Assembly: GCA_012517235.1 (NCBI GenBank)
Contig: JAAYVI010000117.1
Location: forward strand, 64,001 to 121,328
Direction: 5' to 3'
Length of the DNA: 57,328 nt
From: Elusimicrobiota bacterium
GTDB taxonomy: Bacteria > Elusimicrobiota > Elusimicrobia > Elusimicrobiales > UBA9959
Positions 8,693 to 17,683 of the stretch are shown one piece after another. The position numbers and the translations under genes are program-made. The notes beneath the pieces were generated by a model that searched no databases, was not told where the DNA came from, and saw nothing but the letters and a program-made list of their open reading frames with translations. Positions within the stretch are counted from its first letter, which is position 1; the number at the start of each line of letters is the position of its first letter.

Positions 8693-10519
8693 TTACAGGA
8701 AAGAACCGAAAAATATTCTTTTCTTTCCCGCTTTTTCTCCGTTTTTAAAGTTTTTTTCAAAAACATAAAAAAATTTTTTAATTAACGATATCTCTCTTAC
8801 ATATCCGCAATCCATAGTAGCTTCGATTATGTTTCCTTTTCCCGAGTAAATCATTACATGATCTATTTCATTCTCATTTTTAAGAGAAGAAAATATTAAA
8901 TCTCCTTCTTTTATGTCTTTTAAATTTTTTTTGCGGCAGGCAAAATATTGGTCTCTGGCGTTTCTCGGTATTTCTATCCCGGCGCAGATGTAAGAAAGAT
9001 AAGAAAGTCCGGAACAGTCGGCCCCATATGCGCTTTTGCCTCCCCATACGTATTTGTCGCCCAAAAAACTTTTCGCCGTTTTTAATATCGCTTTACGCGC
9101 CGCGGCTTGCTTAGTCGGTTTTGATAAAAGTATTAAATCTTTTTTCTTTAATATTAAAAATTTGCCGGAAGTCCTTGCTATGGCAAATCCTAACTTAGGC
9201 TCGTGTAAAACTTCGACTCTCGAACCCAAAGATATTTTTTCGCCGCTTTTTTTAAAATTGCTTTCGTATATGTCGGCTTTTTTTTCTGTTACGGCGGCAT
9301 TAGGAAATTCCGGAAGGCAAAAGTCCAATTTGTCGACATATCCTTCATAAGAAAAAAGTTTTTTCCCTTTTAATGTTTTTTGGTTTTCCGCTTTTATTTT
9401 GAAAGGCTTTTTTTTATTTGTTAAATATATTTTTTCCCCGGGTAGGATTTGAGTCTCTATTTTTTTTAGGGAGATATCCGAATATAAAGAAGAAAAAGGA
9501 TAATGAGGCGCCGCGAGAGAAAGCGGATCTTTTGCTATTATGTAACAAGTGCCGAATTTATTTTTAAGCCAGGCGTTTTCAAAATCCTTTCTAAAATAAA
9601 TAATCTCCGTATATTTGTCTTTAATAGCCGCCGGATCGGCCGTTATGACATTTCCTTTTTCGTCAAATCCCTTTATCGTAAGCAAATGGCCTTTTGTTTT
9701 TTTAAGCGGAGAATTCCTCAGTTCTCCTTCAAAGAATGTAAGGCTTGCTATTACCGGTATTCCTTTTTGCAAAAAAGATTTTGATTCTTCCAGACTGTTA
9801 AGTCTGGCTACGAAGGCATATAATCCTTGGGCGGAAGCGTAAGCGGTATTAAAAAGCCAATTTCCGAAAATACCGTCGGCTTGATCCGAGACCGATTTTG
9901 CTATTTCTTCGGGCTTTTTTCTTATGCCGTAATAATTGAGCACGCAAGAAACGCAGGTAGGACTGCATATGTCTTTTGCTTTGTCAAAATCTCTCGCCAT
10001 TTGAGAAATTCCTTTTAATTTAAGAAAGACTTTTTCTTGAGGGTATAATAATTTTTTTTCTTTTATAAAGGGAAGCGAAGAGTCGCTAAAGACAAAGTTT
10101 GCGGTTTTTATTTTTGCTTTCTTGTCTTTTAAAGGGCGTATTTCTATTTTTACCGATATCTCGGAAATTTTTTCCGAAAGTCTAAGTATGTCGGAGTCCA
10201 TTATGCCTATTTTTGAAATCTTAGATTTGCTTTCGGAATTGCCTTCCAAAAAACTTCCGAAAGAAAATTCTTCTCCTCTTATGTTTACGAAAGTTTCCGT
10301 TTCGGCGTTTCCGTCCGAGTTTACGGAACATATAACTTCGTTAAAAGGAATCGGAGTTTTTATATTAAAAAAAACATAAGAATTTCTTGACGGATCTTTT
10401 ATTTCCAAAAGACCTTCCGGAAAACTTAAAAGATTTAAATTTTCAAGTCTTAAACTCTCTAAATTAGAAAAATCTGTTATAAAGAAATTTAAGGATCTAA
10501 AATTTTTTTCTCTACGCAT
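8693..10519 (-). CDS. C39-like peptidase and NlpC/P60 endopeptidase fusion
   Basis: 608 residues. An N-terminal region of ~165 residues is unrecognised. Next comes a peptidase C39-type domain (about 175-330) with Cys in CSPTCVSCVLNYYG, His in KGHLLTIKGF and an Asp in ITADPA. An SH3-like segment precedes an NlpC/P60 domain (about 485-590) with GADCSGLS and DHVMIYSG, the Cys-His pair that cleaves D-Glu/diaminopimelate links in peptide stems. No signal peptide is apparent at the chosen start (ATG at 10519 after AGAGG). The tail is lysine-rich. It lies 13 nt upstream of gapN. The combination of two papain-fold domains suggests cell-wall peptide processing; the target is not known. Confidence 0.8.
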   Translation of the reverse strand: MRREKNFRSLNFFITDFSNLESLRLENLNLLSFPEGLLEIKDPSRNSYVFFNIKTPIPFNEVICSVNSDGNAETETFVNIRGEEFSFGSFLEGNSESKSKISKIGIMDSDILRLSEKISEISVKIEIRPLKDKKAKIKTANFVFSDSSLPFIKEKKLLYPQEKVFLKLKGISQMARDFDKAKDICSPTCVSCVLNYYGIRKKPEEIAKSVSDQADGIFGNWLFNTAYASAQGLYAFVARLNSLEESKSFLQKGIPVIASLTFFEGELRNSPLKKTKGHLLTIKGFDEKGNVITADPAAIKDKYTEIIYFRKDFENAWLKNKFGTCYIIAKDPLSLAAPHYPFSSLYSDISLKKIETQILPGEKIYLTNKKKPFKIKAENQKTLKGKKLFSYEGYVDKLDFCLPEFPNAAVTEKKADIYESNFKKSGEKISLGSRVEVLHEPKLGFAIARTSGKFLILKKKDLILLSKPTKQAAARKAILKTAKSFLGDKYVWGGKSAYGADCSGLSYLSYICAGIEIPRNARDQYFACRKKNLKDIKEGDLIFSSLKNENEIDHVMIYSGKGNIIEATMDCGYVREISLIKKFFYVFEKNFKNGEKAGKKRIFFGSFL

Positions 10520-10705
10520 CTCTCAACCTCTTTTTAAATCGTTAAGATTATGATACAAAATAAAAAGTATTTTTTGTATTTCGTCAATAAATGAAAATCT
10601 TATTCTTTATTTGCTTTATCGTTCGTCTAATTTTATATTTCTCTAATCGTCTTATATTCTATTATTCTCTTTTTTGCTATTTTTCTATTTGCTAAAATCT
10701 CACTT

Positions 10706-11266
10706 ATGACGGCAAAAGGAATCTTTTTGTTTTTATTCTTTCTTAATTTTTCGTACGCTTTTTCGGCCGACTGCCCGAGAGCCAAAGAAAAAGAAAAATG
10801 TTTGGGAGAATGCGGAAGTTTTACCGATAAAAATTCGAATAAAACATGCGACGATTGGGATAAAGCTCATAAGATTGTAAGACAGATTGATAAAAACGAT
10901 AAGAAAGAAATTGCCTCGGCGGAAATGCCGAAATCTAAGAAAAAAGAAACATTGTCCGATAAATTGTTAAAATACGGTTTTTATTGGTATTTTTTAATAC
11001 CTTCTTTTGCGGTTTTGATTTCCGAAAAATTGAAAAGAAAAGAGTTTTATCGTATTATTCACAAAGACTTATGGAATAATATCCTCTTTTTTTCTTTTTT
11101 TATTTGCGCTTTGAGCGGTTTTTCTCTGTATTTTTTACTATTGGGAGATTGGAAAAATATGTTTTTCAAAATTCATTTATTCTCTTCCGCCGTATGCTTC
11201 ATATCTTCTTTTTATCATTTTGCCGAAAGAATATCGTGCATGTTTCCTTTTAAAAAATGCCGATGA
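10706..11266 (+). CDS. Membrane protein with cysteine-rich, Asp/Asn-loop periplasmic segment
   Basis: 186 residues. A signal peptide (GIFLFLFFLNFSYAFS) is followed by a short cysteine-rich segment: C-x7-C-x3-C-x9-[K]-x-C-D, including ECGSFTDKNSNKTCDDW, where the D-x-N-x-N spacing resembles a calcium loop. Similar Cys plus DxNxDxxCD segments occur in membrane Fe-S proteins. Three hydrophobic helices follow (about 90-106, 120-140, 150-170), with a His at HLFSSAVCF and another in YHFAE that could bind heme as in small cytochrome-b-like domains. I cannot assign a function. The end overlaps the methyltransferase gene by 10 nt. Confidence 0.6.
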   Translation: MTAKGIFLFLFFLNFSYAFSADCPRAKEKEKCLGECGSFTDKNSNKTCDDWDKAHKIVRQIDKNDKKEIASAEMPKSKKKETLSDKLLKYGFYWYFLIPSFAVLISEKLKRKEFYRIIHKDLWNNILFFSFFICALSGFSLYFLLLGDWKNMFFKIHLFSSAVCFISSFYHFAERISCMFPFKKCR

Positions 11267-12051
11267 AAGAACTTTACGATAAGTCTTATTTTTTTTCCGA
11301 ATGCGAAGGTTTTAAGGAATTTTTGTCTTCGGGAGGCATAAAACTTTCCAGAAGATTATCTTATATTTACGGGAAAATATACGCATATAAGCCGAATAAA
11401 ATATTGGATATGGGAAGCGGAAGGGGAGAGCTTGCTTTGGCTTTTGCTTTGACGGGATGGGAATCTTACGGAGCGGATTATTCGAGCGAGGCTTTGGAAA
11501 TATCCTCGCGGCTTAAAGAGAAATGGATTAAAAATTCTCCGGATATGAAGCTAAAATATGTCGAAACTCGGGTCGAAAACTTGCCTTTTGAAAATAATTT
11601 TTTTGACGCCGTCGTGATGTCCGATTTGGTAGAGCATTTGTCCGAATCTTCTTTGGACTTGGCTTTTTCGGAGGCTTTAAGAGTATTAAAGAAAGACGGC
11701 CGTCTGTTTATTCATACTTCTCCGAATGCCATATTTTTGAAATGGGGACTTCTTTTATATAAGATTTTAGGCTTAATAAACGGTTTGAATATGCCCGAAA
11801 ATATGCGCGCCGCTTTGCCCCGGGGGTTGAGCAAAGATTTTCATATAAACGAACAGACCGTTTTTTCTTTAAAATCAAAGCTTAAAAAAGCCGGATTTGA
11901 AAAAGTGGAATTTGAATTTAAAAAAAATCCTCACTACGTATATTATTTTTTAAAAGAAGATAAATATATAAGAATTTTAAACAAAATTTATAAATTTTTA
12001 CCGATAAAACATTTGTTTTTTGCCGACATATTCGCGCAGGCTCAAAAATAG
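11257..12051 (+). CDS. SAM-dependent class I methyltransferase
   Basis: 264 residues. A Rossmann methyltransferase: motif I ILDMGSGRGELALAFA (about 45-60), the acidic end of strand 2 at YGADYS, motif post-II VENLPFENNFFDAVVMSDLVEHL, and LKKDGRLFIHTSPN. The pattern is that of Methyltransf_11/25 enzymes that act on lipids, sugars or small molecules. It opens a region rich in glycan genes and overlaps the preceding membrane-protein gene by 10 nt, so a role in modifying a surface glycan or lipid is a fair inference, not shown by sequence. Confidence 0.82.
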   Translation: MPMKELYDKSYFFSECEGFKEFLSSGGIKLSRRLSYIYGKIYAYKPNKILDMGSGRGELALAFALTGWESYGADYSSEALEISSRLKEKWIKNSPDMKLKYVETRVENLPFENNFFDAVVMSDLVEHLSESSLDLAFSEALRVLKKDGRLFIHTSPNAIFLKWGLLLYKILGLINGLNMPENMRAALPRGLSKDFHINEQTVFSLKSKLKKAGFEKVEFEFKKNPHYVYYFLKEDKYIRILNKIYKFLPIKHLFFADIFAQAQK

Positions 12052-12052
12052 A

Positions 12053-13057
12053 TCAAATATTTATTTTGGATACGCAGCATTGATAGCAAATAGGGAGTTT
12101 ACCTTTTTGCGCTTCTTCTTTTATTTTCTTTGCTTTTTCTTGAGTTCTGTTTAAAATATCTTTTATTCCTTCTTTTCTTATGTCGCCGGCTATCCAACCG
12201 ACGGCCATGGGACATAATAATACCTTCCCCGAAGGAGTTATTACCAAATCTTGACCTATGAAAGAACATACGGCGTTTTTTTTGCCTTCAAGAATCGGTT
12301 CCGTTTCTACTTTCATTGTAAATTTCGAAGATTTTATTTTACGTATTGTTTTTGATATTTTTTCTATTTGCGCGCGGTTTAAAGAATTTGAATTAAAATA
12401 AGAATGTATGTCGCCTGCTTCAAAACCTAAAATTTCGGACGCTTTTTTTAAAATTTCCGAATTTAGCGAGCTTGCCGATTGAAATCTAAGCAAATTGGCG
12501 TTGAAAGACAAGGCGTTTTTCCAGACTTGTTCCGCATATTTATAGTTGAGTTTGCTTAATGTGCAGTATATGTAAATTTTGGGTAATTTTTTTTTATTTA
12601 AATTTTTAAGCTTTCTAAACAGTAAAATATTTTCCCTAAGCGCCCAAAAAGTTCCTTTTTTGCCTCTAATATAATCGTGTATGTTTTCCGGACCGTCCAG
12701 GGAAAAAACAATAGTGTTAAATAACTCTTGAGAAACTATTTTTTCTATATCTTTATCGCTTAAAGCCGTGCCGTTTGTTACCGCAGCCGTTTCCAATCCG
12801 CATTTTTTTGCGCTTTTGGCCAAATCTAAAATATCCTTATTTAAAAAAGGTTCTCCGCCTATGTACGATATTCTTTTTATCCCGTATTCTTTTAATTCTT
12901 TTTGTATTTTTTCTATTTCCGCCGGCGTTAAAAGGTCTTTCTCTTCGGCTCTAAGTTTTCTATAATCTTTTTTCCAGAGGCCGCAGTTTTGGCATTTGAG
13001 ATTACATATATAGGGCAGTTCGATTATGGCCCTTTTAGGCAAAAATGTCTCGCTCAT
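12053..13057 (-). CDS. Radical SAM protein with SPASM/twitch-like C-terminus
   Basis: 334 residues from ATG 13057 (an alternative ATG lies at 13075; neither has a strong ribosome binding site). The radical SAM cluster motif is CNLKCQNC (Cx3Cx2C, about 20-27), followed by SYIGGEPFLNKDI. The C-terminal part has extra cysteines (AVCSF, VLLCPM, ICYQCC), as in SPASM or twitch domains that hold a second cluster. Such enzymes modify peptides or sugars. It sits among glycan genes and its end is 1 nt from the methyltransferase's. Its 5' end overlaps that of the divergent GT4 gene, which is unusual. Confidence 0.82.
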   Translation of the reverse strand: MSETFLPKRAIIELPYICNLKCQNCGLWKKDYRKLRAEEKDLLTPAEIEKIQKELKEYGIKRISYIGGEPFLNKDILDLAKSAKKCGLETAAVTNGTALSDKDIEKIVSQELFNTIVFSLDGPENIHDYIRGKKGTFWALRENILLFRKLKNLNKKKLPKIYIYCTLSKLNYKYAEQVWKNALSFNANLLRFQSASSLNSEILKKASEILGFEAGDIHSYFNSNSLNRAQIEKISKTIRKIKSSKFTMKVETEPILEGKKNAVCSFIGQDLVITPSGKVLLCPMAVGWIAGDIRKEGIKDILNRTQEKAKKIKEEAQKGKLPICYQCCVSKINI

Positions 13058-14130
13058 ATAATAAAAGAATAACATATTTCGGAGCCGTGAGGTCTATTTC
13101 CAGCTGGTCAAAGGTGGCAAGAGAAATGTGTTTATGCTTGGCAAAGTCCGGAGTCTTGTCAAATATTTACGAAAGAAAAGGATTTTTATACGACTGCGAT
13201 ATGAAATTGGGGGAATTGGAAGATTTCATAAAAGAAGGTTTTTTGGGAGACGCCGTTTTTACTTTCGAACATCCGAAAAATTATGTTTATTTGCCGAAAG
13301 ATATAAAAAAAATAGGTTTTCTCGTGTACGAATTTACTTCGCTTCCGAGCCTTTGGACGGAAAATATAAATAATTATTTGGATTTGGTTTATGTTCCTTC
13401 TCTTTTCGTATACGAAGTGTTTGTCTCTTCGGGAGTTAAAAAAGAGAAAATAAGAATATTGCGTTACGGATTTAATCCGCGTATTTATTATCCCGGATAT
13501 AAAAAAAATAAAGGTAAGTTTGATTTTTTATGCGTAGGATCTCCTCAAAAAAGAGAAGGGATAGATATGCTTTTGGCTTCTTTTTTAGAGGCATTTGAAA
13601 AAAATATCGAAGTTAATTTGACTCTTAAGCTTTCTTACAAATATTCAAATCCTAAAATATTCGAACTAAGAGGATTTAACGGCTTATTACAAGACTATTC
13701 GTCAAAATTAGGAGACAGGTTCAAAATAATAGATTATCCTTTAAGCGAAGAACAAATGGGCGATTTGTACAGATCTTGCGACGCATATGTGTCATTTTCG
13801 AAAGCGGAAGCATTCGGACTTCCTTTTCTGGAAGCTTTGGCCTGCGGAAAACCGTGCGTATGCGCAAATTATTCCGGACAAAAAGATTTTTTAAACAGAG
13901 ATAATTCCTATTTTATTTCTCATAAACTTGAGATAGCAAAAAACGAAGAATATGAAATTTCTCAAGATAAACAGTTTTCGGCAAAAATACTTCAAGAAAG
14001 CGCGGTAAGAACTCTAAAAGAGGTTTTTTATTCGAAGGATAATATTAAAAAAGGCATTTTATCCGAAGGTCCTTCTTATTATCATTGGGAAAAAATAAGC
14101 GAAGAATTTGTAAATTCGATAGAAGATTAG
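13045..14130 (+). CDS. Glycosyltransferase family 4 (GT-B fold)
   Basis: 361 residues. Glycosyltransferase of the GT-B, CAZy GT4 type: the donor-binding domain starts with FLCVGSPQKREGIDML (about 166) and contains the E-x7-E motif in SKAEAFGLPFLEALACGKP. It transfers an activated sugar in the cytoplasm, probably to a lipid-linked glycan, given the neighbours. Start at ATG 13045 after TTTTAGG gives an N-terminus whose KRITYFGAV strand is normal for this fold. The first 13 nt overlap the divergent radical SAM gene; the 3' end overlaps the convergent FAD enzyme by 4 nt. Donor and acceptor are unknown. Confidence 0.87.
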   Translation: MSRSYNKRITYFGAVRSISSWSKVAREMCLCLAKSGVLSNIYERKGFLYDCDMKLGELEDFIKEGFLGDAVFTFEHPKNYVYLPKDIKKIGFLVYEFTSLPSLWTENINNYLDLVYVPSLFVYEVFVSSGVKKEKIRILRYGFNPRIYYPGYKKNKGKFDFLCVGSPQKREGIDMLLASFLEAFEKNIEVNLTLKLSYKYSNPKIFELRGFNGLLQDYSSKLGDRFKIIDYPLSEEQMGDLYRSCDAYVSFSKAEAFGLPFLEALACGKPCVCANYSGQKDFLNRDNSYFISHKLEIAKNEEYEISQDKQFSAKILQESAVRTLKEVFYSKDNIKKGILSEGPSYYHWEKISEEFVNSIED

Positions 14131-15419
14131 ATATTTAAAATTTTTTGAGCCGTTTCTTTTCCGTCTTTTATGTTTTCTTCCATAAAAGAATACTTCCATG
14201 CTCCGTATCGGCCTATTGAAAATATTTTTTTAGACTCTAACCAATCGGTTATTATTTTTAACGTTTTTTTTCTTTCAAAATCATAAAAAGCGTATGCGTT
14301 TGGAACTTCTAACCACATATATTGTTCTATCTCTTCTTCGGATTTTAATATTCCGATTTTTATCAAAGATTCCGCCGTTTTTTCGAAAGCTCTGTTTTTA
14401 TTTAAATTCTCGGTTTCTTTTAAAGCAAATTCCGCATAAGCCGCGCCTTTCCCTTCGGGAGCGCAAAAAGGCGAAAAATTATCGTAAAAACCCAAGCGAT
14501 AAAAAGGAAAATCTTTTTGCGGAAAATAAATCCAGTGATAAGGCGAAACTTTTCTTTTTAATCCCAAGTTTAAAATAAAGACCTTATTGCTTTTAAGCTT
14601 TTCGGCCGCTTCGTATATTTTATCCGGAGCGTCTTTTATTTTAAAAATAAATTCTTTTAGCGGCGAAGTGTTAACCAATAAGTCGTAACTTATTTTTAGT
14701 CCGTTTGAAGTTACGGCGTATTTTTTTGAAGAATTTATTTTCAAAACCTCGCATGTATAATTTATTTTTCCGCACGACTTTGAAAGTATTTGAGGCAAAT
14801 ATCCTATGCCTCCTTTTTTGGGATAAAAGAAGCTTCCGTTATATCCGAATATTTCTCCGTTTTTGCCGTAAGCGCCTTTGAGTATTTGAGACGGATTTGG
14901 GACGGGTAAAAAATTGCCTAACCATTCCAAAGACATTTTCGATAGATCGTTTTTCCATAATTTTTCATTGTATGAAAGCATGAAATATTCGCATATTCCT
15001 TTGCCGAAAACCGATAATGCCCAGGATTTAAAATCTTTATGACCTTTTTTGGAATGGTCGAAAGTTTTTAAATATTCTCTAACGCAGTAGTTCCTATCTT
15101 TAGAATCCAAAGCCCATAGATTGGCTTGAAAGGGATACGGGACATAATTTCCTTTATGATAAATGGATGCTTTCCTTTCTAAAGATACGATATTGTCTTT
15201 TAGAAGTTTTTTTATAAAGCAAGAGGTATCCGGCCATCTTAAATGCAGCAAATGGCCCGAATAGTCGAATGTAAAGCCTTTTAAATTGAAAGACGACGCA
15301 AGTCCTCCGGGTATTTCTTTTTTCTCGGCCAGAAAGAAATCTTTGCCGGATTTTTTAAGAAAAAAGGCGCAGGACAAACCGCTAAGTCCCGCGCCTATTA
15401 TAAGCGTTTTACGCTTCAT
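14127..15419 (-). CDS. FAD-dependent amine oxidase/UDP-galactopyranose mutase-like protein
   Basis: 430 residues. The N-terminus is a GxGxxG FAD-binding motif (LIIGAGLSGLSCAFFLKKSG), followed by the GGLASSF segment and FDYSGHLLHLR, as in the protoporphyrinogen oxidase/amine oxidase/UDP-galactopyranose mutase group found in polysaccharide clusters. In such clusters related proteins isomerise or oxidise nucleotide sugars. The gene precedes the GT4 gene tail-to-tail and follows the aminotransferase gene by 7 nt on the same strand, so the two are likely co-transcribed. The exact substrate is not readable from sequence. Confidence 0.75.
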   Translation of the reverse strand: MKRKTLIIGAGLSGLSCAFFLKKSGKDFFLAEKKEIPGGLASSFNLKGFTFDYSGHLLHLRWPDTSCFIKKLLKDNIVSLERKASIYHKGNYVPYPFQANLWALDSKDRNYCVREYLKTFDHSKKGHKDFKSWALSVFGKGICEYFMLSYNEKLWKNDLSKMSLEWLGNFLPVPNPSQILKGAYGKNGEIFGYNGSFFYPKKGGIGYLPQILSKSCGKINYTCEVLKINSSKKYAVTSNGLKISYDLLVNTSPLKEFIFKIKDAPDKIYEAAEKLKSNKVFILNLGLKRKVSPYHWIYFPQKDFPFYRLGFYDNFSPFCAPEGKGAAYAEFALKETENLNKNRAFEKTAESLIKIGILKSEEEIEQYMWLEVPNAYAFYDFERKKTLKIITDWLESKKIFSIGRYGAWKYSFMEENIKDGKETAQKILNI

Positions 15420-15426
15420 TAATTTT

Positions 15427-16569
15427 TTAGACCTTTGCCTTCCTGAAAGAATTTACGGCTTCTCTAACCTCCTGAGTTATTTCCTTTATTTCTTGGTCGG
15501 AAAGTTCGGGATACATGGGAAGCGAAAGGACTTCGTCTTGTATTTTTTCGCAGACGGGAAGATCGCCTTTCTTATATTTTAACCTTTCATAAGCTTTTTG
15601 CAGATGAAGGCATATCGGATAATATATTTGATTTGCTATTTCCTTTTTATTAAGATGCTGCTGAACAAAATCTCTTTCTTCTTTTGAAGAAAATCTCAAA
15701 GTATAATAATTGCAGGAATGATAGCAGTTATCCTTGACTATGGGAACCGCGCAAACATCCTTTAAGGCTTCGTTATATTTTTTCATTACTTCGTTTCTCA
15801 TTTCGGTCCATTTTGCCACATGTTTTAATCTTATTCTAAGTATTGCGGCTTGTATGGTGTCGAGTCTGGAATTGAAACCTTCCATTTCGTATAAATATCT
15901 CTGAGAAGAACCGTGATTTCTCAGTGTTTTTATGGTTTGCGCCGTTTTTTCGTCGTTTGCGGTTATAAGTCCGCCGTCTCCGAAAGCGCCCAAATTCTTG
16001 GCGGGGAAAAAACTGAATGTTCCGCAATCTCCTATGGTGCCGAGTTGTTTCCATTCGCCTTTGTATTTATACTTGCCTGTAAAAGACTGAGCGCAGTCTT
16101 CTATTACTTTTAAATTATGCTTTTTGGCTATCGCCATTATCGAATCCATATCGGCGGGATGACCGTAGAGATGAACCGGAATTATCGCTTTTGTTTTGGA
16201 AGTTATTTTCTTTTCTATAGATTTGGGGTCTATATTGTAAGTTCCGTCGTCTAAAATGTCTGCAAATACCGGTTTTGCGCCGGCCTGAGAAATTGTTTCC
16301 GATGTGGCGATAAACGTAAAAGGAGTGGTTATGACCTCGTCTCCCTCTTTAATTCCGCAGGCGAGTATGGCCAGTCTCAAAGCGTCCGTGCCGCTTGCCA
16401 CAGATACGGCGTATTTTGCGCCGGTGAAAGAGGCAAATTCTTTTTCAAATTCCGCAACATCTTCGCCTAAAATAAAATGAGCTTTTTCGAGAACTCTTTT
16501 TACGGCCTCTTCGGTTTCTTTTTGTATGGGGCGATATCCCCTGAGCATATCAACCATTTGTATTTTCAT
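15427..16569 (-). CDS. DegT/DnrJ/EryC1/StrS-type sugar aminotransferase
   Basis: 380 residues, family length. A PLP-dependent fold-type I aminotransferase acting on keto-sugars of nucleotide sugars. Seen: MVDMLRGYRPIQKE at the start, SVASGTDALRLAI (phosphate-binding), VIEDCAQSF (Asp that contacts the pyridine ring) and FFPAKNLGAFGDGG with the Schiff-base Lys. The product would be an amino-sugar used by the glycosyltransferases around it. A short hairpin (16586-16604) sits between the upstream gene and its GGAG ribosome binding site. Co-directional with the GT2 gene at 16636-17583 and the FAD enzyme. Confidence 0.92.
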   Translation of the reverse strand: MKIQMVDMLRGYRPIQKETEEAVKRVLEKAHFILGEDVAEFEKEFASFTGAKYAVSVASGTDALRLAILACGIKEGDEVITTPFTFIATSETISQAGAKPVFADILDDGTYNIDPKSIEKKITSKTKAIIPVHLYGHPADMDSIMAIAKKHNLKVIEDCAQSFTGKYKYKGEWKQLGTIGDCGTFSFFPAKNLGAFGDGGLITANDEKTAQTIKTLRNHGSSQRYLYEMEGFNSRLDTIQAAILRIRLKHVAKWTEMRNEVMKKYNEALKDVCAVPIVKDNCYHSCNYYTLRFSSKEERDFVQQHLNKKEIANQIYYPICLHLQKAYERLKYKKGDLPVCEKIQDEVLSLPMYPELSDQEIKEITQEVREAVNSFRKAKV

Positions 16570-16585
16570 AATTTAATCTCCGTTG

Positions 16586-16604
16586 GCAGCCGCTATGCGG
16601 CTAC
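16586..16604 (-). promoter_or_regulatory. Hairpin in the leader of the aminotransferase gene
   Basis: An inverted repeat: GTAGCCGC and GCGGCTGC around a 3-nt loop (one mismatch), the only GC-rich element in an AT-rich 66-nt gap. On the minus strand it stands just upstream of the GGAG of the aminotransferase gene. It has no following U-run, so it does not look like a terminator; it could affect mRNA stability or access to the ribosome site. Confidence 0.45.
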
Positions 16605-16635
16605 TTAAAATTTTAGCAAAAAAAAGCTTTTTAAT

Positions 16636-17583
16636 CTAATTTTGGTTTTTTTCGTTTTTTGTTTTATATTTTATGTCTTTATCAAAAGAAGATTCGGAAG
16701 ATGTTTTTGATATGTGAAGTATTAAGTCCGCCAAAATGCCGGTAAAAAAAATCTGAAAACCGGCCAAGATAAAAAGAACTCCGAAAGTTAAAAGAGGCCT
16801 TAAAATATCTTCGCCTAAAAAATGAAGAATCGACAGATAGGTTATAATCAGAAATCCTAAGGCGGCCGATAAACCTCCTGCTATGCCGAAGAAATGGAGA
16901 GGTTTTTTTGAATATTTGCTTATGAATAATATGGTGAAAATGTCCGGGAGATCTTTGAATATCTTGGAAAAGCCGTATTTTGTTTTTCCTAATTTTCTTT
17001 CTTCGTGCTTAACTTCTACTTCCGCTACCGAAAATCCTTTTTCCCAAACCAGAAGGGGAATAAATCTATGCATTCCGCCGTAAAGATTAAGAGTTTTTGC
17101 GGCCTCTTTTGAATATAACTTAAGTCCGCAGTTATAATCGTGCATTTTTACGCCCCAAAGAATTTTCATTATAAAGTTAAAAAGTTTGGAAGATATTACG
17201 GTTTTAAAGCTGTCTTTTCTGTCTTTTCTCCATCCGCTTACCAAATCGAAGCCTTCTTTTTGTTTCTCGGTCAGTTTGAATATTTCCTCGGGACGATCCT
17301 GCAAATCCGCGTCCAAAGTTACTATAAAATTCCCGTTAGCTTCTTTAAATCCGGCGGTAAGAGCTTCGGCTTTACCTTTGTTTTTTCTAAAAGAAATTAT
17401 TTTAACTCTGGAATTCTCAGATTCGAATTCTTTAAGAATTTTCAAAGAGGAATCCGTAGATCCGTCGTCGACATAAATTATTTCGTAGGAAGGAAAGTCT
17501 TTTTCCAAATTCTTTATAAGAGTAACGTGAAACAATCTCAGACTTTCTTCTTCGTTATATACCGGTATTACCGCGCTAATCAT
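16636..17583 (-). CDS. Glycosyltransferase family 2, membrane-anchored (DPM/ArnC/GtrB type)
   Basis: 315 residues. A GT-A domain begins at residue 1 (ISAVIPVYNEEESL), with VDDGSTDSS, the DxD in LDADLQDRPEE, and the acceptor-side segment MHDYNCGLKLYSKEA. Two C-terminal transmembrane helices (about 230-250 and 263-285) match the undecaprenyl-phosphate glycosyltransferases ArnC/GtrB, which load a single sugar on the lipid carrier for transfer across the membrane. The GT39-like protein encoded divergently 100 nt away is a plausible user of such a lipid-linked sugar. Confidence 0.87.
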   Translation of the reverse strand: MISAVIPVYNEEESLRLFHVTLIKNLEKDFPSYEIIYVDDGSTDSSLKILKEFESENSRVKIISFRKNKGKAEALTAGFKEANGNFIVTLDADLQDRPEEIFKLTEKQKEGFDLVSGWRKDRKDSFKTVISSKLFNFIMKILWGVKMHDYNCGLKLYSKEAAKTLNLYGGMHRFIPLLVWEKGFSVAEVEVKHEERKLGKTKYGFSKIFKDLPDIFTILFISKYSKKPLHFFGIAGGLSAALGFLIITYLSILHFLGEDILRPLLTFGVLFILAGFQIFFTGILADLILHISKTSSESSFDKDIKYKTKNEKNQN

Positions 17584-17683
17584 TTAATCCTCGTATCCCG
17601 ATAACTTAATTTTATCATTTTTTATAATCAAAATTATGTTGTCAATATCTTAAATTTTTAATAAACTTAAGATTTGGGCAACT

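Noticed and set aside
8680-8766. N-terminal extension of the aldehyde dehydrogenase to ATG 8766
   Set aside because: The extension overlaps the end of the upstream C39-NlpC gene, is Lys/Arg-rich, and the AGAGGAGG site lies right before ATG 8679.
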